Source: Dethiobacter sp.
GTDB lineage: Bacteria; Bacillota; Dethiobacteria; Dethiobacterales; Dethiobacteraceae
Length of the DNA stretch: 64,000 bases
Assembly: GCA_018335875.1 (NCBI GenBank)
Contig: JAGXRN010000025.1
Span: 38,873 to 102,872, forward strand
Direction: 5' to 3'
The notes under the pieces were generated by a model. It ran no database searches. It saw nothing but the letters and a program-made list of their open reading frames with translations, and had not been told where the DNA came from. Positions 10,609-19,828 of this stretch are shown one piece after another. A program made the translations under genes and the position numbers. Within the stretch, counting starts at the first letter, position 1. Every line of letters starts with the position of its first letter.

Positions 10609-11418
10609 ATGTCCTTTAAATTGCTGGCGCTTGATTTGGATGATACGCTGCTAAATGAAGAATTCAAAATTTCGGAGCAGAACCGGGCTGCAATTCGCCG
10701 TGCTGCCGGGCACGGTGCTCTTATAACACTGGCTACAGGAAGGATGTTTCGTTCCGCGCTGCCCTTTGCCAGGGAGCTTGAAATAGACCTGCCCCTGATA
10801 ACATATCACGGCGCTCTGATAAAGACGGCCGGGGAAGAAGAAACACTCTTTCACAAGCCTGTCCCCCTGCCGCTGGCATTGGAGGTGGCGGCATACTGCA
10901 AAAAACGGGGCTTTCACGTCAATGCTTATATCGACGATGAGCTTTTAGTGGAGGAGGAAAATGAGTTCTCACGCTTTTACCAGAGTATCGCCAACATAAA
11001 ACTGACAGTGGTGGGCGACCTGATTTCTTATATGTCTGTTTCGCCCACCAAGTTAACAATAATCAATCGGGAAGGCAAGCTTCCTTCGCTGCAGGAGGAA
11101 CTCATCAGCCGCTTCGGCAGTGATCTGGCAATTGTGCTGTCCCGGCCGCATTTCCTGGAAGTAACAGACCGCCTGGCAACAAAGGGACAGGCGTTAAAAT
11201 ACCTGGCTGACCTGCACGGCATTGCCAGAGAAGATGTTGCCGCCATCGGCGACAGCTACAACGATATAGATATGCTTATCTATGCCGGCACAGGCGTGGC
11301 TGTGGCCAATGCTCCCCAAGATGTGAAGTCTTTCGCTGATGTGGTGACCGCCTCCAATCTGGAGCACGGCGTGGCGGTTTTCATCAACAGGTTTATGTTT
11401 GATGAGGAGGGCCGGTGA
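10609..11418 (+). CDS. Cof-type HAD-IIB family hydrolase
   Basis: 269 residues, typical length. HAD motif I is LDLDDTLL (residues 7-14, nucleophile Asp). Motif II is the TLATGR segment, and motif IV is GDSYNDIDML near 222. The type IIB cap lies between. Members dephosphorylate sugar phosphates, FMN or similar small molecules; the substrate cannot be read from sequence. The RBS GAGGTGAAG precedes ATG 10609. The stop TGA overlaps the next ATG (TGATG), so it is co-translated with the FMN dehydrogenase. Confidence 0.9.
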   Translation: MSFKLLALDLDDTLLNEEFKISEQNRAAIRRAAGHGALITLATGRMFRSALPFARELEIDLPLITYHGALIKTAGEEETLFHKPVPLPLALEVAAYCKKRGFHVNAYIDDELLVEEENEFSRFYQSIANIKLTVVGDLISYMSVSPTKLTIINREGKLPSLQEELISRFGSDLAIVLSRPHFLEVTDRLATKGQALKYLADLHGIAREDVAAIGDSYNDIDMLIYAGTGVAVANAPQDVKSFADVVTASNLEHGVAVFINRFMFDEEGR

Positions 11419-12431
11419 TGAACGAACTGAAGATAAAAGCGGCTGCACGCGAAAAGATGAAGGGCTACTGCAGGGTCTGCCCCAGGTGCGATGGTAAAGC
11501 CTGCGCCGGGGAAGTGCCGGGAATGGGAGGGCTGATGACAGGGACTTCTTTTATAAATAATGTAGAGTCGCTGGCCATGTACAACCTTAATATGCGCACC
11601 ATTCACCAGGCCGCTGATCCCGATTTATCTGTCCAGGCCTTTGGCAGGATGTTTAAGATGCCGGTTTTTGTGGCGCCTCTTACCGGTGTTTCCTTAAATA
11701 TGGGCGGCGCCTTGGACGAAGCTGAGATGGTAAAGAATCTTGTCAATGGGGCGCTGGCAGCCGGCAGCTTTTCATTTACCGGGGATGGCCCGGCAGAAGA
11801 GATATATACAGCGGGACTGGAAGCCTTAAAGAATGCGGCCGGCATGGGCATCCCTGTCATCAAGCCCCGCCATACCGAGTCAATTGCCCTGCGCCTGAAA
11901 CAGGCCGAAGAAGCAGGCGCTTTTGCTGTGGGTATTGACATTGACGGCGCCGGACTCGCTGCCATGGCCCGCAGCGGTAATCCCGTGGGCCCAAAAACTT
12001 TTTACCAGCTGCGTGAACTGGTGCAGATGACTGAGCTCCCCTTTGTGCTTAAGGGTATCATGACCGCTCAGGAAGCGGAGATGGCCGTAGAAATAGGGGC
12101 GGCGGCCATTGTAGTCTCTAATCACGGGGGCAGGACTCTTGACTATACCCCCGGTGTGGCTGAGGTACTGCCTGAAATTGTGGAGCGGGTTAAGGGGGAG
12201 ATTTTTGTGCTTGCCGACGGCGGTGTGCGCACAGGCGTCGATGTTTTAAAAATGCTGGCTCTGGGGGCTGATGCCGTCCTCATTGGCAGGCCGGCGTTGT
12301 GGGGTGTATTCGGCGGCGGAGTGGAAGGTGTGCGCCTCACGCTGGAAAAAATGGCGGCCCAGCTTAAGCATGCCATGTTAATGACTGGTTGTGCAAATGT
12401 TAAAGCCATAGATTATTCAATTATATACTAA
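11418..12431 (+). CDS. FMN-dependent alpha-hydroxy-acid oxidising protein
   Basis: 337 residues with the TIM-barrel fold of the lactate oxidase/glycolate oxidase family. Key segments are LKGIMTAQEAEMAVEIGAAA, VVSNHGGRTLDYTPG (the catalytic His-Gly-Gly-Arg region) and LADGGVRTGVDVLKMLALGADAVLIGRP (FMN phosphate binding). The N-terminus has a Cys cluster, YCRVCPRCDGKACAGEVPGMGG, that is not part of the classical enzymes; it may bind a metal (inference). ATG 11418 overlaps the previous stop; GTG 11415 is the alternative. The substrate is unknown. Confidence 0.88.
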   Translation: MNELKIKAAAREKMKGYCRVCPRCDGKACAGEVPGMGGLMTGTSFINNVESLAMYNLNMRTIHQAADPDLSVQAFGRMFKMPVFVAPLTGVSLNMGGALDEAEMVKNLVNGALAAGSFSFTGDGPAEEIYTAGLEALKNAAGMGIPVIKPRHTESIALRLKQAEEAGAFAVGIDIDGAGLAAMARSGNPVGPKTFYQLRELVQMTELPFVLKGIMTAQEAEMAVEIGAAAIVVSNHGGRTLDYTPGVAEVLPEIVERVKGEIFVLADGGVRTGVDVLKMLALGADAVLIGRPALWGVFGGGVEGVRLTLEKMAAQLKHAMLMTGCANVKAIDYSIIY

Positions 12432-12480
12432 GTAAAATATCCATAATATGCAGCATACTGGGATTTACGGAGGGTTGAAA

Positions 12481-13161
12481 ATGAGCAGGAACCTTGAATA
12501 CCTGAAAAAAGTCCCTTTCTTTACCGGGCTTACAGACTCTGAACTGGGCCTTGTTGGCGCGGTGATGATAGAAAAAAAATATGACAAAAATACTTTGATT
12601 TTCATGGAAGGAGACCGGGGTGAAGCTCTCTTTGTCATCCATCAGGGCAGGGTTAAGATCAGCAAATCAACCGCAGACGGGCGTGAGCAAATCCTGCATA
12701 TTCTCAGGGATGGAGACATTTTTGCCGAAGTTGTCCTTTTTGACCGGGGCCCTTATCCTGCCACGGCGGAGGCTGTTGAAGACACTGTGGTCTGGCTGCT
12801 GCTAAACGCAGCTATGGAGCAGCTGCTGCAGTCGCATCCTCTGCTGGGAGTTAAGCTTTTACGGGTTATGAGTAAGCGCCTGCGCCAGGCTCAGCTTCTA
12901 ATCCGTGACCTTGCCCTCCATGACGCTTACGGCCGGCTTGCCGGCTTGCTGCTGCGCTTTGCACGGCGGGAGGGCAAAACCACCAAAGAAGGGATAGTCC
13001 TGGACCTTGAACTTACCAGGCAGGAGATGGCCAGTATGATTGGCACATCGCGCGAGACCGTGGCGCGTATTCTCAGCCGTTTTCAGAAGGATGGCATCCT
13101 TCTTTTGGATAAGCAGAGAATCATCATCCTCGATGAAGAAAAATTACGTGATTGGACATAA
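12481..13161 (+). CDS. Crp/Fnr family transcriptional regulator
   Basis: 226 residues. An N-terminal cyclic-nucleotide-binding-like beta roll (residues about 10-120, with EGDRGEALFVIHQGRVKIS) is followed by the dimer helix and a C-terminal winged helix-turn-helix with LTRQEMASMIGTSRETVARILSRFQKDG. There is no N-terminal Cys cluster, so it is not an FNR-type iron-sulfur oxygen sensor; the effector is unknown. ATG 12481 has GGAGG eight bases upstream, which favours it over the longer reading from 12448. Confidence 0.93.
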   Translation: MSRNLEYLKKVPFFTGLTDSELGLVGAVMIEKKYDKNTLIFMEGDRGEALFVIHQGRVKISKSTADGREQILHILRDGDIFAEVVLFDRGPYPATAEAVEDTVVWLLLNAAMEQLLQSHPLLGVKLLRVMSKRLRQAQLLIRDLALHDAYGRLAGLLLRFARREGKTTKEGIVLDLELTRQEMASMIGTSRETVARILSRFQKDGILLLDKQRIIILDEEKLRDWT

Positions 13162-13170
13162 CGTTTTGGG

Positions 13171-13198
13171 CACACTAGCAACAGGAGGTGCCTTTTTT
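13171..13198 (+). promoter_or_regulatory. GGCAC/GTGCC hairpin with T-run that encloses the PHP gene ribosome site
   Basis: GGCAC (about 13170) pairs with GTGCC (about 13188), followed by six Ts and then the ATG at 13199. The AGGAGG ribosome site lies inside the hairpin. It can be read as a weak terminator for the Crp gene or as a structure that hides the ribosome site. The stem is only 5 bp. Confidence 0.35.
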
Positions 13199-13963
13199 AT
13201 GCGAGTAATTGCTGACTATCATACGCACACCGTTTACAGCCACGGTAAGGGCAGTATTGAAGACAATGTCCGTGCTGCCCTGTCTGCCGGGTTAAAAATA
13301 ATTGGCATCACCGACCACGGTCCGGGTCATTTTTTTATCGGCATCCGGGGCGTGCCTGCTTTTAGGCGCATGCAAAGTGAAATAGAAAGGCTGCGCTATA
13401 AATACCCGGATATAGAAATACTCTTTGGTGTTGAGGCAAATATAGTGGATACCGATGGTACTATTGACGTGCCTGCTTCCATTTTGCGGGAGTTGGACAT
13501 CCTGCTTGTGGGATACCATAAATTGGTCAAGCCGCAGAGCGCGGCTGCCGCTTTGCTCTTCATTAAAAATTTTATCGCCGGTTGGACAGGCGGCGCCGGA
13601 GAGTCACTGCGCCGGCTTAATACTGAAGCCATCACAGCCGCGGTGAAGCGCTATCCGGTGGATGCTATCACCCATCCCGGCCTGCAGATAGATATAGACA
13701 CTTTTGAGTTGGCGGAAATTTGTGCGCAATACGGTACTGCGCTGGAAATAAACAGTTCCTACGGGGAGGAGCTGGACGGTTATATCGAAGCCGTCCTTAC
13801 CACACAGGCAAAGCTGGTTATCAACAGCGATGCTCACACTCCGTCAAGGGTGGGTGACTTTAAAGAGGCTTATTCTCTTGTGGAGCGCCTTGAGATACCC
13901 CGGGAACGCATTATCAATCTGGAGGGTAATATGGCTTATAAAAGAAGGAGATTGGGCAGCTAA
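13199..13963 (+). CDS. PHP domain phosphoesterase (YcdX-like)
   Basis: 254 residues. The metal-binding motif DYHTHTVYSHGKGS lies at residues 5-18, then ITDHGPGHF, GVEANIVD, AITHPGL, EINSSYGEE and NSDAHTPSRVG, which together give the trinuclear site of PHP phosphoesterases. Relatives are histidinol-phosphatase-like and YcdX-type enzymes. ATG 13199 has AGGAGG ten bases upstream; a longer in-frame reading from 13040 lies within the Crp gene and is not needed. It lies ahead of rapZ, as is common in Clostridia. Confidence 0.88.
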   Translation: MRVIADYHTHTVYSHGKGSIEDNVRAALSAGLKIIGITDHGPGHFFIGIRGVPAFRRMQSEIERLRYKYPDIEILFGVEANIVDTDGTIDVPASILRELDILLVGYHKLVKPQSAAAALLFIKNFIAGWTGGAGESLRRLNTEAITAAVKRYPVDAITHPGLQIDIDTFELAEICAQYGTALEINSSYGEELDGYIEAVLTTQAKLVINSDAHTPSRVGDFKEAYSLVERLEIPRERIINLEGNMAYKRRRLGS

Positions 13964-13989
13964 AGAGAAAATAGTTTACAGAGACGGGG

Positions 13990-14868
13990 GTGGAGACGGT
14001 GGAAATTAATAATCGCTTTGTTATCATCACAGGTATGTCCGGAGCAGGAAAAAGTCAGGCAGTCCACAGTTTTGAAGACCTGGGCTATTTTTGTATCGAC
14101 AATCTGCCACCGCTTTTAATACCTAAATTTGCGGAGTTGGCGGCCCAATCAGGCGGGAAAATTAACCGCATTGCACTGGTATCAGACATCAGGGGCGGCG
14201 AATTTTTTGCCAGTCTCAGCGAATCTCTGCTTGAACTGGAAGAAGCCGGCCTTGATTATGAGGTACTCTTCCTGGAAGCCGACGATGACATCCTGATCAG
14301 GCGCTTTAAAGAGACGCGCCGCCGTCACCCGCTGGCCTCCCACGGCAGCATCACCGAGGGCATCAATGAAGAACGCAGGCTTCTGTCGGCCATTCGCGCC
14401 AAATCCGATAAGGTCATCGATACCAGCGAACTTACGCCACAGCAGTTGAAAGAGGAAATTACTGCGCTCTATGCACTTGACAGTGAGCAGGAGAATATAC
14501 TGATTACTCTAGTGGCTTTTGGCTTTAAATATGGTATACCGCTGGACGCCGACCTTGTCTTTGACGTGCGTTTTCTTCCCAATCCTCATTATGTTGAAGC
14601 ACTGAGGCCAATGACAGGCAATGACGAAGAAGTTAAAAACTATGTCTGGAAATGGTCACTCACACATAAATTCTTTCAGAAACTTATCGACCTCATAAAA
14701 TTTCTTGTCCCCTGCTATGTCAAGGAAGGAAAGCCACAACTGGTGATAGCTGTGGGTTGTACCGGCGGCAAGCACCGTTCTGTCACAGTTGTCAACGAGC
14801 TTGAAAAGATACTTAAGGGGAAAAACTATAAAATAATCAAAGAGTTCAGAGATATTAACAAATCTTGA
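13990..14868 (+). CDS. rapZ: RNase adapter / P-loop protein RapZ
   Basis: 292 residues. Walker A is GMSGAGKSQA near residue 15; the Walker B region is DYEVLFLEADD. The conserved C-terminal domain has GCTGGKHRSVTVVNEL, the metabolite- and RNA-binding part. In Escherichia coli RapZ guides RNase E to the GlmZ RNA; in Firmicutes (YvcJ) it is linked to competence and cell-wall precursor control. The start is GTG 13990 after GACGGGGG; a second GTG at 13999 is possible. It is followed by yvcK and whiA in the usual order. Confidence 0.95.
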   Translation: METVEINNRFVIITGMSGAGKSQAVHSFEDLGYFCIDNLPPLLIPKFAELAAQSGGKINRIALVSDIRGGEFFASLSESLLELEEAGLDYEVLFLEADDDILIRRFKETRRRHPLASHGSITEGINEERRLLSAIRAKSDKVIDTSELTPQQLKEEITALYALDSEQENILITLVAFGFKYGIPLDADLVFDVRFLPNPHYVEALRPMTGNDEEVKNYVWKWSLTHKFFQKLIDLIKFLVPCYVKEGKPQLVIAVGCTGGKHRSVTVVNELEKILKGKNYKIIKEFRDINKS

Positions 14869-14884
14869 GGAGCGATTAATTCAA

Positions 14885-15853
14885 TTGTACAAAGAATCTG
14901 CAATTGCAGCCATCGGGGGCGGCACCGGCCTCTCCACGCTTTTACGCGGCTTAAAAAACTATACCGACAAGCTGGCGGCCATCGTAAATGTAACCGATAA
15001 TGGCGGAAGCTCGGGGATGTTGCGGGAAAATCTCGGTATGCTGCCCCCCGGCGATATCAGGAACTGCCTGCTGGCGCTGGCAGATACAGAACCGCTGATG
15101 GAAAAAGTGTTTCAGTATCGATTTACAGCCGGGGAGGGGCTAAAGGGCCACACTCTCGGCAACCTTTTTATAGCGGCTTTGACTGAGACGCTGGGTTTTG
15201 AAGGAGCGCTTGATGCAGCCAGTAAGGTACTGGCTGTCAAGGGGAGCGTCCTGCCGGTGACGCTTGAAAAGCTCACCCTGGTGGCCGTATTTGACGACGG
15301 GTGCGAGGTATACGGGGAAAGCCAGATAACAGCCGCCAAGCGGAAAATCAAGAGGCTCCGCCTTGACCCCCCATGCTCACGCGTTTATCCTGCAGCCGAG
15401 CGGGCCATACTCGAATCGGATATTGTGGTGGTGGGGCCCGGCAGCCTTTATACCAGTGTCCTGTCCAATTTGCTTGTGCCCGGAGTGACAGAAGCCCTGC
15501 GCTGCAGCCGCGCGCGCAGGATATATATCTGTAATGTGATGACCCAGCCCGGAGAGACTGACGGCTTCAGTGCTTCCGATCATGTACACGCCATTTTTGA
15601 CCACGTGGGTGACTCAATTTTTGATACAGTCATTGTTAATTCCAACCGCTATGTACCTGCTGCCTTGCTGGATAAATATGCGGCTGAGGAAAGGTTCCCG
15701 GTAAACGCAGATGTGACTAAGCTGAAAAAGTTGGGCTTGGAAGTTCTGGCCGCAGACCTGCTTGCACCGCAAGAGTTGGTCAGGCACGACTCGAATCGTT
15801 TAGCCCGCCTGGTATTGTCTGATCTCAGGATGTCGCACTGGAGGGTGTGCTAA
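14885..15853 (+). CDS. yvcK: gluconeogenesis factor YvcK/GlmR-like
   Basis: 322 residues. The N-terminus AIGGGTGLSTLLRGLK and VTDNGGSSGMLR are the UDP-sugar-binding Rossmann signature; PPGDIRNCLLALAD and GPGSLYTSVLSNLLVPG are also hallmarks. In Bacillus the protein (GlmR) senses UDP-GlcNAc and steers carbon to the cell envelope. The start is TTG 14885 (LYKES) with GAGGAG about 12 bases upstream, rather far. The stop TAA overlaps the ATG of whiA (TAATG). Confidence 0.95.
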   Translation: MYKESAIAAIGGGTGLSTLLRGLKNYTDKLAAIVNVTDNGGSSGMLRENLGMLPPGDIRNCLLALADTEPLMEKVFQYRFTAGEGLKGHTLGNLFIAALTETLGFEGALDAASKVLAVKGSVLPVTLEKLTLVAVFDDGCEVYGESQITAAKRKIKRLRLDPPCSRVYPAAERAILESDIVVVGPGSLYTSVLSNLLVPGVTEALRCSRARRIYICNVMTQPGETDGFSASDHVHAIFDHVGDSIFDTVIVNSNRYVPAALLDKYAAEERFPVNADVTKLKKLGLEVLAADLLAPQELVRHDSNRLARLVLSDLRMSHWRVC

Positions 15854-16788
15854 TGACATATGCACTTCATGCAAAAAATGAACTTGCTCGCCGTGAGCTT
15901 GGCTCTGTCTGCTGTCAGTCTGCCGAACTGACGGCGTTTATCCGGTTGGGCGGAAATATTCAGATCACCGGCAGGCGTATAACTCTTAATGTAGTCACTT
16001 CAAACCCTGCTGTGGCACGCCGCATCTTTACACTTTTTAAGAATATTTTCAATCTCAGTTCTGAGATATTGGTAAGAAAGAAAATCAGGCTGCGCAAAAA
16101 TAATGTTTACCTGATAAGGATCTCCGAGCCTGCAAAAGTTAAAGAGGTTTTGAGCCGCCTGGGCATGATGCGCGGCGGAGCCCTTATCCGTGAGCCGGAC
16201 AGCCGCGTCGGCCAAAGCAAATGCTGCCGCCGCTCTTACCTGAGAGGCGCTTTTTTATCAGCGGGTTCAGTCTCTAACCCTGAGTCTTCCTATCACCTAG
16301 AAATCTATACAGATTACCAGGAGCAGGCAGAACAACTGGTAGGCACGATTGAAACATTCAACCTAAAAGCAAAGATAACTACCCGTAAAAACGGCTTTTT
16401 GGTCTATATTAAGGATAGTGATCAAATTGTGGAATTTCTGAGTGTTATCGGTGCTCATTCGGCTTTGCTTAACTTTGAAAATGTCAGGATTATTAAAGGC
16501 ATCCGCAACAGCATTAACCGCCTGATTAATTTTGAAACAGCAAATGTGAACAAGACTGTGGAGGCCGCTGTAAATCAGACAGAATATATCCGGATTATTG
16601 ACAGAGCCATTGGTGTGGAAGCACTCCCCGACCCACTGCGGCAGCTGGCCGAGCTGCGCCTGCATCATCCCGAGGCCAGCCTGCAGGAACTGGGTGAGAT
16701 GCTGGCACCCCCGCTTGGCAAATCAGGTGTAAACCACAGGATGCGCAAACTTGAAAAAATGGCTGACAGATTTAGCAAAAACGGTTAG
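15853..16788 (+). CDS. whiA: DNA-binding protein WhiA
   Basis: 311 residues. An N-terminal LAGLIDADG-homing-endonuclease-like fold (YALHAKNELARRELG, then CRRSYLRGAFLSAGSVSNPESSYHLE) is joined to a C-terminal helix-turn-helix (LAELRLHHPEASLQELGEML and KSGVNHRMRKLEKMA). WhiA governs sporulation in Streptomyces and division and chromosome traits in Bacillus. ATG 15853 overlaps the yvcK stop and has GGAGG eight bases upstream. Confidence 0.95.
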   Translation: MTYALHAKNELARRELGSVCCQSAELTAFIRLGGNIQITGRRITLNVVTSNPAVARRIFTLFKNIFNLSSEILVRKKIRLRKNNVYLIRISEPAKVKEVLSRLGMMRGGALIREPDSRVGQSKCCRRSYLRGAFLSAGSVSNPESSYHLEIYTDYQEQAEQLVGTIETFNLKAKITTRKNGFLVYIKDSDQIVEFLSVIGAHSALLNFENVRIIKGIRNSINRLINFETANVNKTVEAAVNQTEYIRIIDRAIGVEALPDPLRQLAELRLHHPEASLQELGEMLAPPLGKSGVNHRMRKLEKMADRFSKNG

Positions 16789-16984
16789 TAACCTTCCCAT
16801 CCCAGGCAAGATAAGGAAAGGGATTAAAATTTTGAACTATTGGTACAGGCAGGACTTTGCCTGAATCTGACGAATAATTCATAAAAATAAAGTAATTTAT
16901 TGTTTTTTGGCATACTGTTAAAGTTGAAAGCACTTTTGCATAGGATATAACAGCACTATAATTAATTTTAAGGAGATGCCATTT
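16789..16984. other. whiA-rpoN intergenic region
   Basis: About 195 AT-rich bases. A CAGGCA...TGCCTG hairpin at 16846-16863 has no T-run. AAGCACTTTTGCAT near 16928-16941 resembles a -24/-12 sigma-54 site, but the GG-to-GC spacing is too short. No clear sigma-A promoter was found for rpoN. Confidence 0.4.
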
Positions 16985-18376
16985 ATGCGTATTTCCTATA
17001 ACTTAAAACTGGAACAGACGCAAAAACTGATAATGACCCCTGAGCTGCAGCAGGCCATTAACTTGCTGCAGCTCTCATCACTGGAGCTGCAAGACTTCCT
17101 GCAGGAAGAACTGCTGAACAATCCGGTGCTTGAGGTCGATGAAAATGATGAGTCTGAGAAAAAGAACGACGAAAGCAGTGAAGCCGTTCATGAAAAAGAC
17201 GCCATTGACTGGGATCAGTATTTTCGGGATCAGGGCCTTGACGTCATGCCGAGACTTAGCATACGTACTGATGAAAGCCCCACCTATGACCACTTTCTGA
17301 GTAAAGAACCCACACTGCAAGAACACCTGCTTTTACAGCTCGGACTGTGCAGACTAAGCCAAACACAAAAAAGAATCGGTGAGTTTCTGATTGGGAATAT
17401 AGACCAAAACGGCTACCTGAAGGGGGAAGCAGGAGAACTTGCCCTGCTTTTGGGAGTGGATACCGAAGATATAGAGGTTGTGCTGGCAGTCATTCAAAAG
17501 TTTGATCCTGCCGGCGTAGCAGCGAGAAATCTTGAGGAGTGCCTGCTGTTGCAGATGGCAGAATGCAGGACAGTACATCCCCTGGCAGAGGTAATTATCA
17601 GGGGCCACCTGGCCGATGTAGCTGAAAACAGGTTTAAGAAGATTGCAACCGATCTTGGCGTGGAGCCTTGCGCAGTACAGGCGGCGGTAGATTTTATCCG
17701 CACACTTGATCCCAAACCGGGCAGGCTGGCAGGAGACAGCATGGAAACACGCTACATTGTCCCCGACGTGATCGTGGAGAAGGTGACCAATGACTACGTA
17801 GTGCTTGTAAATGAATTCAGTACACCGCGGTTGACCATTAACTCCTATTATCGTTCCATCCTGGGCAGGGAAAAAGAATCCGTAACAAGCTCGTTTATAA
17901 AGAGCAAGCTTGATTCTGCCCTTTGGCTGCTGCGCAGCATCGAGCAGCGCCGTTTAACACTTTTCAGGGTTACCGAATGCATTGTACGCATGCAGCGCCC
18001 CTTTTTTGACGAGGGCATTAAACTCCTGAAGGCTATGACACTTAAGCAGGTGGCTGAAGAAGTGGGCGTCCATGAGTCTACGGTGAGCCGGGCCACTGCC
18101 AATAAATATGTGCAGACTCCGCGCGGGCTTTATCTGCTTAAATTCTTTTTTGCTTCCGGAGTGGAAGACCAAGGCGGAGGCTCATCCATTTCATCCGAGT
18201 CGATCAAGAGCCATCTGAGGGAATTTATAGAGGCAGAAAATGTCTACCGCCCATTGAGCGACCAAAAACTGACTGAAATGCTCAAGCAGCGGGGCATAAT
18301 GGTTTCCCGACGCACGGTGGCAAAGTACCGTGAAGAACTGGCCATACCAGCCTCCAATAAAAGAAAAAGACATTAA
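16985..18376 (+). CDS. rpoN: RNA polymerase sigma-54 factor
   Basis: 463 residues. The N-terminal Gln/Leu-rich activator-interacting region is present (QTQKLIMTPELQQAINLLQL), followed by an acidic linker, the core-binding domain, the helix-turn-helix (LKQVAEEVGVHESTVSRA) and the RpoN box VSRRTVAKYREELAIP at the C-terminus. ATG 16985 has AAGGAG nine bases upstream; the ATG at 16976 touches the ribosome site and is less likely. Clostridial rpoN often precedes cggR-gap; here gapA follows directly after a repeat-bearing gap. Confidence 0.96.
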   Translation: MRISYNLKLEQTQKLIMTPELQQAINLLQLSSLELQDFLQEELLNNPVLEVDENDESEKKNDESSEAVHEKDAIDWDQYFRDQGLDVMPRLSIRTDESPTYDHFLSKEPTLQEHLLLQLGLCRLSQTQKRIGEFLIGNIDQNGYLKGEAGELALLLGVDTEDIEVVLAVIQKFDPAGVAARNLEECLLLQMAECRTVHPLAEVIIRGHLADVAENRFKKIATDLGVEPCAVQAAVDFIRTLDPKPGRLAGDSMETRYIVPDVIVEKVTNDYVVLVNEFSTPRLTINSYYRSILGREKESVTSSFIKSKLDSALWLLRSIEQRRLTLFRVTECIVRMQRPFFDEGIKLLKAMTLKQVAEEVGVHESTVSRATANKYVQTPRGLYLLKFFFASGVEDQGGGSSISSESIKSHLREFIEAENVYRPLSDQKLTEMLKQRGIMVSRRTVAKYREELAIPASNKRKRH

Positions 18377-18385
18377 ACAGTGAGC

Positions 18386-18660
18386 CTAAAGGCTTACTTA
18401 GGCCGTTGAAAAAGGCGCAGGCGTTTGCTACACAACCTGCATCCCCATAGTGAGTGTAAATAGTTGACTAGTGCTCTGCACCATGTTAGCTACTGTAACT
18501 CCGCTACGCTGGGTTAGGCCTACTTTGTCGCTGCGAATGCCCGGTATCCTCAACGTATATAAAATACGCCTGCGGTGCCGGACATTCTGGCTTCGCGTTC
18601 TGCATCCTTTTTGAACGGCCTGAAGTTTTCTAAACAAACCCAAAGAGCTAAAGGCTTACT
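18386..18660. repeat. MITE/REP-like element between rpoN and gapA
   Basis: Inverted 16-bp ends AGGCCGTTGAAAAAGG (18400-18415) and CCTTTTTGAACGGCCT (18606-18621; one mismatch) bound about 220 bp without a reading frame. A 13-bp direct repeat, CTAAAGGCTTACT, lies on both sides (18386-18398 and 18648-18660) and could be a target duplication or copied hairpin. The inner part 18416-18522, read in reverse, resembles sequence inside two truncated tmRNA copies (33070-33182 and 37030-37070): shared words are TAGGCCTAACCCAG, GGAGTTACTGTAG-like and TGTAGCAA. This region replaces the place where cggR is usually found. Confidence 0.65.
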
Positions 18661-18804
18661 GTTTTTCTGTTTCTTTTACACAGACGCACGGCAGGAATTT
18701 TTTTTCTGGACGTAGAATAGAGTTGTGTTGAGGTCGTTCGCCACAGGCGGGCGAAGTTTTTTGTCGTCTGTAGACTTCAAATGCAGTAATCTGGAGGGAT
18801 TTGG

Positions 18805-19812
18805 ATGATGGTTAAGCTTGGAGTAAATGGTTTTGGCAGGATTGGGCGGGCTTGTATCAGGGCTGCCCTCGACCATCCCGATGTGCAAGTTGTTGCATTT
18901 AACAGTACGCGGGACCCCGCATTTCTGGCCCACCTGCTTAAATATGACTCTGTGTACGGGCATCTTGGCTACGATGTGGAAGTCAGGGAGCGTTCTTTAA
19001 TAGTGGACGGAAAGGAAATCAAAATCCTTGCTGACCGCGACCCGTCCAAACTTAACTGGGGTGAGCATGACGTTGATATCGTAATCGAGGCTACCGGGGA
19101 ATTCAGCAAAGCCGAAGAAGCAAAAAAGCACCTTGGCGGCAGTGTAAAAAAAGTGATAATAAGTGCTCCCGCCAAAGGAGAAGATATAACAATCGTCCTT
19201 GGTGTCAACGAAAGCGAATACGATGCAGCTAAACACCATGTATTGTCCAACGCTTCATGCACAACAAATTGTCTTGCCCCTGTCTGCAAGGTGCTGGAAG
19301 AACAATTTGATTTTGTCAAAGGATTAATGACAACTATCCATGCGTATACTAATGACCAGCGGATATTGGACCTGACCCATAAGGATTACCGCCGCGCCAG
19401 GGCAGCCGGTTTGTCAATGATTCCCACCACCACCGGGGCCGCCAGGGCAGTCTCGCTTGTGCTGCCGGCTATAAGGTGCAAGATTGACGGCTTTTCTGTC
19501 AGGGTTCCCACGCCTACAGTGTCCATGGTTGACCTGGTGGCGGAGCTGGGGCAGAGGGTAACTGTGGAAGACGTCAACAACGCTTTCAGGCAGGCTGCGG
19601 CAGGGCCCATGAAAGGGATACTTGGCATTTCATATGAACCCCTTGTTTCTGTGGACTACAAAGGCGATCCCCGCTCCAGTGTGGTTGATGCCCTCTCCAC
19701 CATGGTTGTAGGAGGAAATATGGTTAAGGTTGTAGCCTGGTATGACAACGAATGGGCTTATTCCTGCAGGGTGCTGGACCTTGCCGCCTATATTGCAGCC
19801 AAGGGGCTTTAG
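18805..19812 (+). CDS. gapA: glyceraldehyde-3-phosphate dehydrogenase, type I
   Basis: 335 residues. The NAD-binding motif [10 protein letters not shown] is at the N-terminus; the active-site Cys lies in [12 protein letters not shown] (about 150-160) and the catalytic His in [10 protein letters not shown]. The enzyme oxidises glyceraldehyde-3-phosphate in lower glycolysis. GGAGGG precedes ATG 18805 by seven bases; the adjacent ATG 18808 is also usable. It is the first gene of gapA-pgk-tpiA-gpmI-eno. No CggR repressor gene precedes it. Confidence 0.97.
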   Translation: MMVKLGVNGFGRIGRACIRAALDHPDVQVVAFNSTRDPAFLAHLLKYDSVYGHLGYDVEVRERSLIVDGKEIKILADRDPSKLNWGEHDVDIVIEATGEFSKAEEAKKHLGGSVKKVIISAPAKGEDITIVLGVNESEYDAAKHHVLSNASCTTNCLAPVCKVLEEQFDFVKGLMTTIHAYTNDQRILDLTHKDYRRARAAGLSMIPTTTGAARAVSLVLPAIRCKIDGFSVRVPTPTVSMVDLVAELGQRVTVEDVNNAFRQAAAGPMKGILGISYEPLVSVDYKGDPRSSVVDALSTMVVGGNMVKVVAWYDNEWAYSCRVLDLAAYIAAKGL

Positions 19813-19828
19813 GAGGTCTGGTTTCAGG

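Noticed and set aside
16920..16945. Possible sigma-54 promoter ahead of rpoN
   Set aside because: AAGCACTTTTGCAT has too few bases between the GG-like and GC elements (7 instead of 10), and the -24 GG is missing.
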